NCBI RefSeq assembly: GCF_030345095.1
Contig: NZ_CP128360.1
Coordinates: 496,001 to 560,000 of the forward strand
Length of the DNA stretch: 64,000 bases
Source of the DNA: Solwaraspora sp. WMMA2056
Lineage (GTDB): Bacteria > Actinomycetota > Actinomycetes > Mycobacteriales > Micromonosporaceae
Direction of reading: 5' to 3'
In this document: in pieces, positions 19,291-28,151 of the stretch
Numbering within the stretch: the stretch's first letter is position 1
How the letters are laid out: the number at the start of each line of letters is the position of its first letter
Notes under the pieces: generated by a model
What the model was told of the DNA's origin: nothing
Seen by the model: the letters and a program-made list of their open reading frames with translations, nothing else
The model's database searches: none
Program-made: the position numbers and the translations under genes

Positions 19291-19778
19291 TCGAGGCCGC
19301 CCGAGACTGGACGCTTGAGATCTTTGCCCAGACCTCGCCACCGCTCATGCTCAACTTCGTCGATGTGGCGCAGGGCCCAGTTGTCAAGATCGCGGGCGTA
19401 GACCTCCGGGGCGTACGCCGCCTGCGGTATCACGAGCTGCGGCAGTTCCTCACCGGGTTCCTGCCGCAGCGGCTGGGCGAGCCCGGCGCTCCAGCGTTGC
19501 TCGTCGGGGAGCCAGCGCTCGGCGACCGACTCGGTGCGGATGCCTACCAGGACTGCGATTTCCGACCAACTGGCGCCTCGGGCGCGGGCGTTCAGCACGG
19601 CTGCAGTAACCAGCTTGTCGGCCTGCGAGCGAACCCGGAGTGCCTCCATCAGCAGCTCAGCGGGTGGGCGCTGCCCGTCGTCGAGGGTCGGAACGAGCCT
19701 TAAGGCGTCGTCGACTACGTCCCGCGCCCGGTCTGCGAGGACGAGCCGGGCCAGAGCGGGCTGTGTGTACTCGGGCAC
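19287..19778 (-). CDS. Small helix-turn-helix protein of unknown role
   Basis: This 163-residue protein has a helix-turn-helix-like segment ARGASWSEIAVLVGIRTES around residues 65-85, then an acidic, Trp-containing C-terminal region. The ASWSEI...GI pattern recurs in the protein at 30029-30325 (GASWTQIGLTMSISKQAA), so the two share a motif. It starts 9 bp after the thioesterase stop, so it may be the last gene of the P450-FkbM-thioesterase unit. I do not recognise a named family; a DNA-binding accessory protein is the most that can be said. Confidence 0.7.
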   Translation of the reverse strand: MPEYTQPALARLVLADRARDVVDDALRLVPTLDDGQRPPAELLMEALRVRSQADKLVTAAVLNARARGASWSEIAVLVGIRTESVAERWLPDEQRWSAGLAQPLRQEPGEELPQLVIPQAAYAPEVYARDLDNWALRHIDEVEHERWRGLGKDLKRPVSGGLD

Positions 19779-19787
19779 GGCTCGATG

Positions 19788-20516
19788 CTACCCGCCCAGA
19801 CGATCTGGGCTGGTCCGCATGCAGTCGGCAGCCACCTCCCGGCATACCTCAGCTGGCCTGCCATGCAGGAAGAAGTGGTTGCCGGGAAAGATCCGCACCC
19901 GGGCCTTCCGGGCGAACGCCTGCCAGCCGCCGAGCGCCTCGATCGGGACCGAGGCGTCGGATGCACCGCCGTACACCGAGACCGGCAATGTCAACGGCCC
20001 GTCGAAGGCCGGTTCGTAGCGCTCGATCAGGTTGAGGTCGTTCCGTAGATGTTCGAGTAGCTGTGGCCGGAAATCCGGATTCATGAGAATGTCATCGGGC
20101 GTGCCGCCTAGCCGCGTTACGTACTGGACCATCGCAGCCTCGGGGGCGGCTAGCACGCCAGCCGGGAAGTCGCGTGGGTAGCCAGGCGGAGCTGCAGCGC
20201 AGAGGACGACAAGTTCGGGCGCGGGGCCAGTGATCCGCCGGATAGTCTCCGCCGCGATCAACGCCCCGAGGCTGTGCCCCAGCAGCACCCAGGGCTCGGC
20301 AATGCCTTGCAGCTCCGCGGCTAGCGCGTCGGCCCGGGACTCGATACTGGACCGGCCGGGTTCATCCTCCCAGTGGACAGCTCGGACCGCCAGGCCCGCT
20401 GCTGCAGCGCCCCGGACCCAGGCCCGGAACGCCACCACGCTGCCACCAGCATGCGGGATGCATACAAGCGTGCGAGCCGCCGAGCCGCCGAGCGTCACCA
20501 GGGTCGCCGCCGTCAC
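19788..20516 (-). CDS. Type II thioesterase (editing hydrolase)
   Basis: This 242-residue alpha/beta hydrolase matches external type II thioesterases of NRPS and PKS clusters. The nucleophile elbow is GHSLG with Ser82, the acid is probably the Asp in GGASD, and the His is in GNHFFLHG. HAGGS near the N-terminus is typical of the oxyanion region. The usual role is to clear misprimed or stalled acyl groups from carrier domains. Its GTG start overlaps the FkbM stop (GTGA at 20513-20516), indicating translational coupling. It is the only thioesterase in view; the terminating TE domain of the NRPS would lie left of the window. Confidence 0.92.
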   Translation of the reverse strand: MTAATLVTLGGSAARTLVCIPHAGGSVVAFRAWVRGAAAAGLAVRAVHWEDEPGRSSIESRADALAAELQGIAEPWVLLGHSLGALIAAETIRRITGPAPELVVLCAAAPPGYPRDFPAGVLAAPEAAMVQYVTRLGGTPDDILMNPDFRPQLLEHLRNDLNLIERYEPAFDGPLTLPVSVYGGASDASVPIEALGGWQAFARKARVRIFPGNHFFLHGRPAEVCREVAADCMRTSPDRLGG

Positions 20517-21298
20517 GACCGGTCTCCGTACACCTCGTACAGCTCAGTTCCGCCCAGGCTCGGATCCTGCCGAGTCTCCACAGACATACCCGCCGCCGCT
20601 AGCAGGTCGCAGAACTCGGCAAGGCGTCCTTGTTCGTCGTGCACTTCGGCGACGACGGCGTCGATCCGAGGCCAGTCGGCCGCCTCGATGCCACGCAGGA
20701 CGTCCAGTTCGGCGCGTTCCACGTCGACCTTCAGCAACGCTACGCGCTCGACGCCGTATTCGCGGAACAGGCCGGAGACCGTTGTGACCGGAACCTCGAT
20801 GGTTCGGCCTTCGTGTAGCCCTCCGATGAGCAGGTCGATTGACTCTTCGTCCACACTGCCGTTGCGCATAAAGGTTCGGGTGAGGGCGTCGTCCGCCTGC
20901 CGGTCGGCATACAGGCTGGAGTTGCCTGGCGCGTCGGGGTAGTAGGTCAGTGGTTGCGCGCCGGCGGTGGCGGCGACTGCGGTACGCACCGCTACACCGC
21001 CAAGGACATACTGGCCGAGATTGGCGAGTAGGCACTCGAACGTGTCGGGCACCGGTTCGGCCGCAATGATCCGTACATCCGGATTCGCAGCGGCGACAGC
21101 GATCGACACCAGTCCGACGTTCGCTCCGATGTCGAACATCACGCCGTCCGGGCGCAGCTGTCGCGCGGCGCGCCGGTAGAAGCCGTCGCCGCTGACTTCA
21201 CGCCACATCAGCGAGGCCTCGCCTGGCCGTGTGCACCACACCAGACGGCCGTCGGGCAGCCGCAGTTGGCGGCGTCCAACGGTGGGTAAGCCGGTCAT
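20513..21298 (-). CDS. FkbM-family SAM-dependent methyltransferase
   Basis: This 261-residue methyltransferase has the SAM-binding motif MFDIGANVGLVS and the FkbM-like downstream motif LLKVDVERAELDVLRG. FkbM proteins usually O-methylate hydroxyl groups. I chose the ATG at 21298, whose ATGA overlaps the P450 stop; an upstream in-frame TTG at 21304 is possible. The three-gene run P450, FkbM and thioesterase overlaps by single codons, so it is one operon. I infer that it methylates a hydroxyl installed by one of the oxygenases. Confidence 0.9.
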   Translation of the reverse strand: MTGLPTVGRRQLRLPDGRLVWCTRPGEASLMWREVSGDGFYRRAARQLRPDGVMFDIGANVGLVSIAVAAANPDVRIIAAEPVPDTFECLLANLGQYVLGGVAVRTAVAATAGAQPLTYYPDAPGNSSLYADRQADDALTRTFMRNGSVDEESIDLLIGGLHEGRTIEVPVTTVSGLFREYGVERVALLKVDVERAELDVLRGIEAADWPRIDAVVAEVHDEQGRLAEFCDLLAAAGMSVETRQDPSLGGTELYEVYGDRS

Positions 21299-22515
21299 CG
21301 CCAACGCTCCGTTCTGGTTACAAGCCGTACGACGACCGAGTCGTAACCCCAGATCAGTATCGATCGCGTACGCTGGGGAGCTCCGACCAACTCGGCGCCA
21401 CCTACCCGACGCAGCAATTCCTCGAATAGAACCGTGAGTTCGGTCCTGGCCAGGGCCGACCCAAGACAGTAATGCGCTCCGGTCGAGAAAGCGACGTGCG
21501 GGTTGGGACTCCGGGTGATGTCAAAACGATCCGGGTTCACGAACACCCGGGGGTCGCGGTTGCCTGCCGACAACCACAGCGCAACCGGATCCCCGGGATC
21601 TAGCGCGTGCTCCCCGATCCGGGTCGGCGTGACGGCGGTCCGCAAGACGTGCATCGCTGGGCTGGCGAACCGTAGAATCTCCTGGACCGCGCCGGGCAGC
21701 AGCCCGGGGTCATCGCGTAGCATTGCCCACTGATCGGGGTTGTCGAGCATGGCCAGGAACCCCCCGACCGTGGCATGCCGGGTCGTCTCATTGCCGCCGG
21801 AGATCAGGCCGTCGCAGTTGAGAATTATCTCCTCGTCGGTCAACTCGGTGCCGTCGATGACCCCGTTTACCAACGCGGTGACCACGTCATCGCGAGGCTC
21901 TCGGCGGCGGCGACGAATCAGATCCTCGTAGTACGACAGGATGTCGGCGTGCGCCTCCGCCATCGCAAGCTCGTCGGCCCCGTCCGAGCCAAACGCCACC
22001 ATGGTCCGGTCCAGCATGAAGTCCCAGTCCTCCGGCGGCACACCTAGCATGTCGCAGATGACCGAGAGCGGCAGCCGTGCGGCTACATTCGTGAAGTCGC
22101 ACTCGCCTTCCTCGATCGCCCGGTCGACGATGTCTACGGCCGTGGCACGCATGTTGTGTTCGACGCGGGCCACCATGCGCGGCGTGAAGACCGAATTCAT
22201 GATCTGCCGGATCCGCCCGTGCCGTGGCGGATCTGTGATGATCAGCATCTTGCCGGCCGCGAGCGAGGTAGCGGCCGGATTCTGGTCGAGCCGCATTCCC
22301 CCTTCAGAGGAGAACCCCTTCGAATCCTTGAGCACCCGGGAGATCAGCGTGTGCGAGACCACGGCGTGGAAACGGCGGCCCTCGAATACGCCTTCGTGAA
22401 CCGGTCCCGCCGCGTGCATGCGCCGCCACAGGTCTTCTGGATTCCCCTGCTGGTACAGCTCGGGATCGCACAGTTCGCTGGCGTACGTGGTGGAGTCAGA
22501 CTGGCCAAGAGGCAT
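21295..22515 (-). CDS. Cytochrome P450 (third), possible carrier-bound amino-acid beta-hydroxylase
   Basis: This 406-residue P450 has the I-helix LISGGNETTRHA, ExxR in EILRFA, and heme loop FSTGAHYCLG with Cys350, where the usual FG is FS. The GGNETTRHA version resembles, from memory, P450s that beta-hydroxylate amino acids held on peptidyl carrier proteins; this is recall, not a search result. It is the first gene of a leftward operon with FkbM and thioesterase and is divergent from the SARP gene, so both may share the control region 22516-22692. Confidence 0.92.
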   Translation of the reverse strand: MPLGQSDSTTYASELCDPELYQQGNPEDLWRRMHAAGPVHEGVFEGRRFHAVVSHTLISRVLKDSKGFSSEGGMRLDQNPAATSLAAGKMLIITDPPRHGRIRQIMNSVFTPRMVARVEHNMRATAVDIVDRAIEEGECDFTNVAARLPLSVICDMLGVPPEDWDFMLDRTMVAFGSDGADELAMAEAHADILSYYEDLIRRRRREPRDDVVTALVNGVIDGTELTDEEIILNCDGLISGGNETTRHATVGGFLAMLDNPDQWAMLRDDPGLLPGAVQEILRFASPAMHVLRTAVTPTRIGEHALDPGDPVALWLSAGNRDPRVFVNPDRFDITRSPNPHVAFSTGAHYCLGSALARTELTVLFEELLRRVGGAELVGAPQRTRSILIWGYDSVVVRLVTRTERWR

Positions 22516-22692
22516 ACGAATTGATCTCCTAGACCGAAGTGAGCCACCTCATGATGTCCCCTGCGCTTCCCTAGCACACCCCCAGAGTTTCCCTATATGG
22601 TGCCGCGCTTCCCTGGGGTGTACCCGGGTGTACCCGGAGCAACCCCGGTCGTGCCGCGCGCGACCAGTCGGCATTGATGGCAAACTTGCACC
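22516..22692. promoter_or_regulatory. Divergent control region with two sets of direct repeats
   Basis: Between the leftward P450 and the rightward SARP gene there are three TTCCCT hexamers at 22567-22572, 22589-22594 and 22609-22614, spaced 22 and 20 bp, about two helical turns. SARP proteins bind direct repeats with helical phasing, so these are candidate SARP sites. Next to them is a tandem pair of the decamer GGGTGTACCC at 22616-22625 and 22626-22635, a candidate operator for another regulator. Confidence 0.55.
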
Positions 22693-25600
22693 ATGCGCGT
22701 CGGCATACTCGGTCCGCTGCTGGTGACCGCTGGTGAGGTGGACGTGCGAATCGGTGGCGCTCGGCTGCGCGCGCTGTTGATCCGGCTCGCGCTGGAGCCG
22801 AGTCGGGTGGTGTCGACCGAGTCCCTGACCCGGTCGCTGTGGCCGAATACCCGGCTCACCGACAGCACACACGCTCTGCAGGCACTCGTCTCGCGGCTGC
22901 GCCAGACGCTGCCCGAGCCTGGCCTGCTAGAGCGCACTCAAGGTGGATACCGGCTGCGGCTACCCCCGACCTCGGTCGACGTCACGCACTTCGAGCAACT
23001 GCGGCAGGAGGGTCAGCGCCGACTCCGCGAGGGCGACGCGGCGCGCTCCGGCCGGGTACTCCGGGAGGCGCTCACCCTGTGGCGCGGGGAGCCTCTGGTC
23101 GATGTACAGGACATGCCGTTCGCGACCCAGGAGGTCACCCGGCTCACAGAACTACGACTTACCGCGCTCGAGGACCGCATCGCGGCGGATCTGGCATGCG
23201 GGGCAACGGACCTGGTCGCGGAACTCGAAGCGCTGACGGCCAGTTATCCGTTACGGGAGCGGTTATACGCGCTGCTGGTCCGTGCGCTACACGCTGACGG
23301 CCGTCAGTCCGAGGCGCTACGCAGGTACGCAGGCTACCGGCGCCTTCTAGCCGACCAGATCGGCAGTGACCCGGGGCCCGAACTGCGTGCGGCCCATCTG
23401 GCAGTCCTGCGCGACGACCGAGACACGGACGGAAACAGAAGCAACCTCGGTGCGCCCCTGACGTCCTTCGTCGGCCGGACCGAAGAACGACGCCGGATCC
23501 ACGGCCAGTTGCGGGAGCGACGTCTGGTGACGTTGGTTGGAACCGGCGGTGTAGGCAAGACCCGCCTGGCGACTACGATTGCGGCGGAGTTGGCTGACCG
23601 GACGCCGGACGGAGTCTGGCTGATCTCGCTTGCCACGGCCACCGTCGCCAGCGACGTACCTCAAATATTGATCAATATCTTGGGTGTACGGCAGGCCGAC
23701 CGACCTGTCGAACCTGTTCGCGCGCTGGTCGCCGCACTAGGCTCGTCCGAGACCCTGCTGATTATGGACAATTGCGAGCATGTCATCGCCGAGGCGGCCA
23801 GGGTTGTCGAGAGACTGCTGGTCGGCTGTCCGAGACTGCGGGTCATCGCGACCAGCCGAGAACCGCTGATGATCCCTGGTGAGACCCTCAGCCCGGTGCC
23901 GCCGCTACCGGTACCCCCGACGGGTGCACCGGTCGCTCAGGCGATGGAGTTCCCGTCGGTGCAGCTACTCGTCGAGCGAGCCAGGGCGGCTTCCCCCACG
24001 TTCTCGGTGACCGAAGAGAACATCGGGCACATCGTAGAGACCTGCCGAAGGCTGGACGGCCTGCCGCTCGCCATCGAGCTGGCCGGCGCCCGGCTACGGT
24101 CCATGTCGATCCAACATCTGGCCACCCGCCTCGACGACCGTTTCCGCTTGCTCACCGGCGGCAGCCGGACTGCCCTGTCCCGGCACCAGACGCTGCACGC
24201 TGCGGTGACCTGGAGTTGGGACCTGTTGAACGAGCCCGAACGGCGGGCCCTGCGGAACGTGTCGATCTTCCCGGGATCTTTCGACGCCGCTGCTGCTGAG
24301 TCACTCGGGGTGGCTCCGGAACTGCTCGACGTCCTGTTCGACCGATCCCTGATCGCGCTCGCAGACTGTCCCGAACCTCGGTATGTCGTTTTGGAGACGA
24401 TCCGGGAGTACGCCTTCCAGCGGCTGGAGGAGGCCGGCGAGGTGCTGCGGTTACGGCGCGATCATGCGACGCACTTCCTAGCGCTGGCTGAGCGAGCGGC
24501 ACCGCACCTGCGCGGACCGGAACAGCATTTGTGGATGCTGCGTCTGAACGCTGAGAGCGGAAACCTACTCGCAGCCTTACGCTTCGCGACCGACTTCGGC
24601 GATGCGGACACGTCAGTCCGGATTGCCGCCGCCCTTTGGTACGCCTGGGTGATCAACAGCGAACACACCGAGGCGACAGAGCGGCTGCGCCGCGCCTTGA
24701 GTGTGCCCGGCCTGGTGCAGACCGATCGCAGCCGTACGGCTGCGATCGGTCTGCTTTTCAGTAGTGTTCTCGGCGGCGACCACGACGCGATGCGGGATGC
24801 CCGGCACTGGGCAATTGATAGCGGCATGCTGAAGCCGGACGAGCCCTTGGCCGCAGCGCTGCTGGCGCTCACCTCCGACGACCCTGGCCCGGCGTCCGCC
24901 TCGGACCGCCCGGAGACCGACTCCTGGGAGTACGCCCTTCTCTGGTGGATCCGGTCGTTCCTCAGCGCGAAACGGGGGGAACCCGCCGACGTGTGCGACG
25001 CGCTGACCCGCGCCGAGGACGGGTTCCGCCGGGCCGGGGACCGCTGGGCGCTCGCTATGTGTCTGCTCAGCATGAGCGACGCCCGGCTGATGGTCGGCGA
25101 CCTGAATGCCAGCCAGCGCGCGCTTGAGGAGTCGACGGAACTGGCGCACGGCCTGGGCAGCAACGGCCAGCAACGACTTTGGCTAGCGGTCGTACGGCTG
25201 CGAACCGCCGATGTGCGGGGCGCACGCGCCGAGCTGTTGAGCATCGTGGAGGCACCGCCCAACCGTTACGCGTCCACCGCCCGGATATTCCTGGCCGACC
25301 TATGCCGCCAGGAGGGCGACCTCGACGCCGCCGCCCGCCAGTTGCGGCACGCTGCCAACGACCGCGAAGCCCAGCAGGATCTAGTGTTCCGTTCGCTGTA
25401 CCGGCTTTCCGCCGGCCACCTGGCCGTTGCCTGCGGCGACCTGCACACCGCAGCGCGGGACCTGCGTGAGGGCCTAGACCTCATCGCGGCGATGCCGCAC
25501 GTTCCGATGGGTGCGACGGTCGGCGCCGGCGTCGCGGCCCTGCTGTTGAATGCCGGCTCGCCGGCGGCGGCCGCCGAGGTGCTCGGTGCCAGTCGAGCGC

Positions 25601-25824
25601 TCACCGGTACGGCCGACGCCGACGTCCTGCTACTCGAGCGCCGGCTGGGCGAGCAGCTCGACACGAGGGGCTACCAGGACGCATGCAGCCTGGAACCCGT
25701 CGCGGCCCTGGCCCTCATCCAACGAAGCCTCGCCGACACCATCATTCCCGACGCTGGTAGGCAAACACGGCCAACGGGCAGAAGATCACCAGTAGGACAG
25801 CCGACCAAATCAAGGTCTGGCTGA
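22693..25824 (+). CDS. SARP/AfsR-type pathway regulator (BTAD-NB-ARC-TPR)
   Basis: This 1043-residue regulator starts with an OmpR-like DNA-binding fold (MRVGILGPLLVTAGEVDVRI) and a bacterial transcriptional activation domain to about residue 240. An NB-ARC ATPase follows with Walker A GTGGVGKT near residue 282 and Walker B LLIMDNCEHV, then a long helical TPR-like region. This is the large AfsR-like class of SARP. Four TTA codons are in frame (codons 187, 191, 587 and 629), so translation should depend on a bldA-type tRNA. A 36-bp palindrome lies inside the gene. Its 3' end overlaps the convergent exporter permease gene by 83 bp. Confidence 0.93.
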   Translation: MRVGILGPLLVTAGEVDVRIGGARLRALLIRLALEPSRVVSTESLTRSLWPNTRLTDSTHALQALVSRLRQTLPEPGLLERTQGGYRLRLPPTSVDVTHFEQLRQEGQRRLREGDAARSGRVLREALTLWRGEPLVDVQDMPFATQEVTRLTELRLTALEDRIAADLACGATDLVAELEALTASYPLRERLYALLVRALHADGRQSEALRRYAGYRRLLADQIGSDPGPELRAAHLAVLRDDRDTDGNRSNLGAPLTSFVGRTEERRRIHGQLRERRLVTLVGTGGVGKTRLATTIAAELADRTPDGVWLISLATATVASDVPQILINILGVRQADRPVEPVRALVAALGSSETLLIMDNCEHVIAEAARVVERLLVGCPRLRVIATSREPLMIPGETLSPVPPLPVPPTGAPVAQAMEFPSVQLLVERARAASPTFSVTEENIGHIVETCRRLDGLPLAIELAGARLRSMSIQHLATRLDDRFRLLTGGSRTALSRHQTLHAAVTWSWDLLNEPERRALRNVSIFPGSFDAAAAESLGVAPELLDVLFDRSLIALADCPEPRYVVLETIREYAFQRLEEAGEVLRLRRDHATHFLALAERAAPHLRGPEQHLWMLRLNAESGNLLAALRFATDFGDADTSVRIAAALWYAWVINSEHTEATERLRRALSVPGLVQTDRSRTAAIGLLFSSVLGGDHDAMRDARHWAIDSGMLKPDEPLAAALLALTSDDPGPASASDRPETDSWEYALLWWIRSFLSAKRGEPADVCDALTRAEDGFRRAGDRWALAMCLLSMSDARLMVGDLNASQRALEESTELAHGLGSNGQQRLWLAVVRLRTADVRGARAELLSIVEAPPNRYASTARIFLADLCRQEGDLDAAARQLRHAANDREAQQDLVFRSLYRLSAGHLAVACGDLHTAARDLREGLDLIAAMPHVPMGATVGAGVAALLLNAGSPAAAAEVLGASRALTGTADADVLLLERRLGEQLDTRGYQDACSLEPVAALALIQRSLADTIIPDAGRQTRPTGRRSPVGQPTKSRSG
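24718..24753. repeat. 36-bp perfect palindrome inside the SARP gene
   Basis: The left arm CAGACCGATCGCAGCCGT is followed directly by its exact reverse complement, with no loop. It lies in coding sequence (LVQTDRSRTAAIGLL) in the helical region. A perfect 36-bp palindrome is very unlikely by chance, so it may be an operator, a recombination site or an mRNA hairpin. Confidence 0.95.
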
Positions 25825-26533
25825 CCGCTTCACCGGCACCACCTCCGTTGAGCAGCGCGCGGCAGGCGTCCATGGCGTGCGTGACGGGATTGACGTTCGC
25901 CCACGCCCTAAGCCATCCCGGCAGGGTGTCGGTGGGCGCCGACAGGCTCGTCCCGAGCACGAGCGGCAGGAATGCTACGAACGAAAAGCCGAGCACCGCG
26001 CCCTCGTCCCGGACGAGTACGCCCAAGAAGACCGTCACCCAGCTAAGGCAGAACCCGAACGCGACGGCCAGCAGCACGGCCGCCAGCGTCGACAGTAGAT
26101 CGGTCTGCACCCGGAAGCCGAGTGCGTATCCGATGCCGAACAGGATAATCACCGCGATCACGTACCGGATCACATCGGCCGCCACGCTTCCAAGCAGCGG
26201 CGCCGCGCGGCCGATGGGCAGGCTCCGGAAGCGGTCGAAGATGCCCTTTTTCACGTCGATGTTGAGGTTCAGCCCGGTGGCCAGCATCCCGGAGAGGCTG
26301 GTGGTCATCACCAAAATCCCAGGGAACAGATACTGCAGGTAACTGTCGGTGGACCCAGACACCGCCCCCCCGAACAGGTACAGGAACAGGACCAGGAAGA
26401 TCACCGGGGTCATCACCCCGTTGACCAGATAGCCGGGATTACGCCTAGTCTTCACGAGGCTTCGCTTGGCCAGTACGGCGCTGTGCCGCAGCAGCCCGAG
26501 CGGCCGAGGCCGATAGGTTTCGGTGGTGGTCAT
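25742..26533 (-). CDS. ABC-2 type exporter permease (DrrB-like)
   Basis: This 263-residue membrane protein has about six hydrophobic segments, including GVMTPVIFLVLFLYLFGG and YVIAVIILFGIGYALGF, plus the ABC-2 signature region with FDRFRSLPIGRAAPLLG. It is the partner of the ATPase gene just upstream, which it overlaps by 4 bp. Together they resemble DrrAB antibiotic exporters and probably export the peptide or give self-resistance. Its 3' end overlaps the SARP gene on the other strand. Confidence 0.92.
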   Translation of the reverse strand: MTTTETYRPRPLGLLRHSAVLAKRSLVKTRRNPGYLVNGVMTPVIFLVLFLYLFGGAVSGSTDSYLQYLFPGILVMTTSLSGMLATGLNLNIDVKKGIFDRFRSLPIGRAAPLLGSVAADVIRYVIAVIILFGIGYALGFRVQTDLLSTLAAVLLAVAFGFCLSWVTVFLGVLVRDEGAVLGFSFVAFLPLVLGTSLSAPTDTLPGWLRAWANVNPVTHAMDACRALLNGGGAGEAVSQTLIWSAVLLVIFCPLAVFAYQRRE

Positions 26534-27474
26534 CGCCGCACCTCCGCGGATCGGCCGGTCAGGGTGAAAAAGACCTCGTCGAGGCTGGGCAGGCGCAGCG
26601 AGAACTCCGCTAGCCGTACGCCTTCGGCAGCAAGGCGCTGAACTACCTCGGGGAGGACTCGGTCATCGTCTACTGGCACAGTGACAACGCCACGGTCGAC
26701 CGGTTCGGCGCGCCGCCCGGCGACCTGCTCCAGCACCCCCACAACCAGGTCCGTATGCCGCGGATCGACCGGCCGCACAACGATCGCCTGTCCGCCCACG
26801 ATTCGTTTGAGGTCAGCAGGCGTTCCGTCGGCGATAGCCCGTCCGTCGTCGATCACGTAGATGTAGTCAGCCAACGCGTCCGCCTCCTCCAGGTACTGCG
26901 TCGTCAGCAGCACGGTCGCACCATCGGCCGTCATGCTGCGCACCAGCCGCCACAGATCCTCACGGCGGCCAGGGTCGAGCCCGGTGGTGGGCTCGTCGAG
27001 AAAGACGATGTGCGGTCGCCCTACCAGGCTCACCGCGAGGTCGAGGCGACGTCGCATGCCTCCGGACAACGCAGAGGCCCGCTGCTTCCCAGACTCATGC
27101 AAGTCGAACTGCCGCAGCAGTTCGTCGGCGCGGAACCTGGCTTCCGCCTTGCGCATGTCAAGCAACTGCCCGACCATCACGAGGTTCTCGAAAGCGGTCA
27201 GTTCCTCATCGACGGTGGCATACTGGCCGGTCAGTCCGATCAGGCGCCGTACCCGGGACGCCTGGGTCACGACATCCAGACCGCTGACGACCGCGCGGCC
27301 CTCATCTGGCCGCAGCAGGGTCGCCAGGATACGGATGGCTGTGGTCTTGCCGGCACCGTTGGGCCCGAGCACACCCAGGACCTTTCCAGCGGGTGCAGCA
27401 AGGTCGAGCCCACTGAGCGCGGTCTTCTTGCCGAAGCGTTTGACCAGACCCTCGGTCTGGAATGCGTAGTCCAT
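26530..27474 (-). CDS. ABC exporter ATP-binding protein (DrrA-like)
   Basis: This 314-residue ATPase has Walker A GPNGAGKTT, signature LSGGMRRR, Walker B IVFLDEPTTGLD and a DrrA-type C-terminal extension ending in SLDEVFFTLTG. I chose the ATG at 27474 (MDYAFQTEGLVKRFG); a GTG at 27501 would add nine residues. It is coupled to the permease gene by a 4-bp overlap. It should power export of the cluster product across the cytoplasmic membrane. Confidence 0.93.
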   Translation of the reverse strand: MDYAFQTEGLVKRFGKKTALSGLDLAAPAGKVLGVLGPNGAGKTTAIRILATLLRPDEGRAVVSGLDVVTQASRVRRLIGLTGQYATVDEELTAFENLVMVGQLLDMRKAEARFRADELLRQFDLHESGKQRASALSGGMRRRLDLAVSLVGRPHIVFLDEPTTGLDPGRREDLWRLVRSMTADGATVLLTTQYLEEADALADYIYVIDDGRAIADGTPADLKRIVGGQAIVVRPVDPRHTDLVVGVLEQVAGRRAEPVDRGVVTVPVDDDRVLPEVVQRLAAEGVRLAEFSLRLPSLDEVFFTLTGRSAEVRR

Positions 27475-27539
27475 GGTTAAAGGCTGCCGCAGGCGGATCA
27501 CAGACCACGCACAGAACGCTCACACCGACTACGGCCGGC

Positions 27540-28142
27540 TCAGGGCCGTACGGTCGCCCTGAATCCGGTCCAGCGCAGATCACCCGCCAGGTGACTCTGA
27601 TCGTTGAACATCACCAGGGTGGGTGACAGCCCGACCCGGTACTCGATCACGGTGAGGCCTGTGTTCGCGCTATCCAGGCCGAGCCACTGGGTGGGCGGGG
27701 CCTCTAGCGCGTCGCGCACCAGCCACGCTATCGGGTACGCGTGCGTGACGAGCACCTCGTGGGAGTCCGCCCCGGTGCGCTCGGGAGCCTTGGTGAACCT
27801 CGCCACCAAGGCCTCTGCGGTCCGCCGACCCGCCGCGGCCTCAGCCTCGTCAAAGCCGTCGAAGAAGCCGGCCCACGCGTGGGGCATCTCGTCCGCGTTC
27901 GGAACGTACGGCACATGGTCGATGAGCTCGGCAGCATCGGCCACCGGCACGTCCGGCAGGTGTTTCGCCAGTTCGCGCGCGGTCGCGGCGGCGCGCGGCA
28001 GCATCGAATGCCACACCGCGTCGATCGGCAACTCGGCGAGCCGCCGGCCGAGAAGATCGGCCTGTTTGTACCCCACGTCGGTGAGCTCACCGAATGCGTC
28101 AGCCGCGCCGTGTCGTGCCAAGTAGAGGTATCGAGTAGCCAT
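27540..28142 (-). CDS. Histidine phosphatase family protein
   Basis: This 200-residue protein belongs to the phosphoglycerate-mutase-like branch. It has the catalytic LARHGAAD near residue 8, an Arg in MLPRAAATAREL, and a second catalytic His in VLVTHAYPIAW. The substrate cannot be inferred. It is followed leftward by the exporter genes and preceded, after 9 bp, by a regulator gene in the same direction. It is probably not part of peptide assembly. Confidence 0.87.
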   Translation of the reverse strand: MATRYLYLARHGAADAFGELTDVGYKQADLLGRRLAELPIDAVWHSMLPRAAATARELAKHLPDVPVADAAELIDHVPYVPNADEMPHAWAGFFDGFDEAEAAAGRRTAEALVARFTKAPERTGADSHEVLVTHAYPIAWLVRDALEAPPTQWLGLDSANTGLTVIEYRVGLSPTLVMFNDQSHLAGDLRWTGFRATVRP

Positions 28143-28151
28143 AGGGGGAAC

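Noticed and set aside
12859-22515. MbtH-like gene or epimerisation domain for the NRPS
   Set aside because: No short MbtH-like frame and no E-domain motifs were found; they may lie left of the window.
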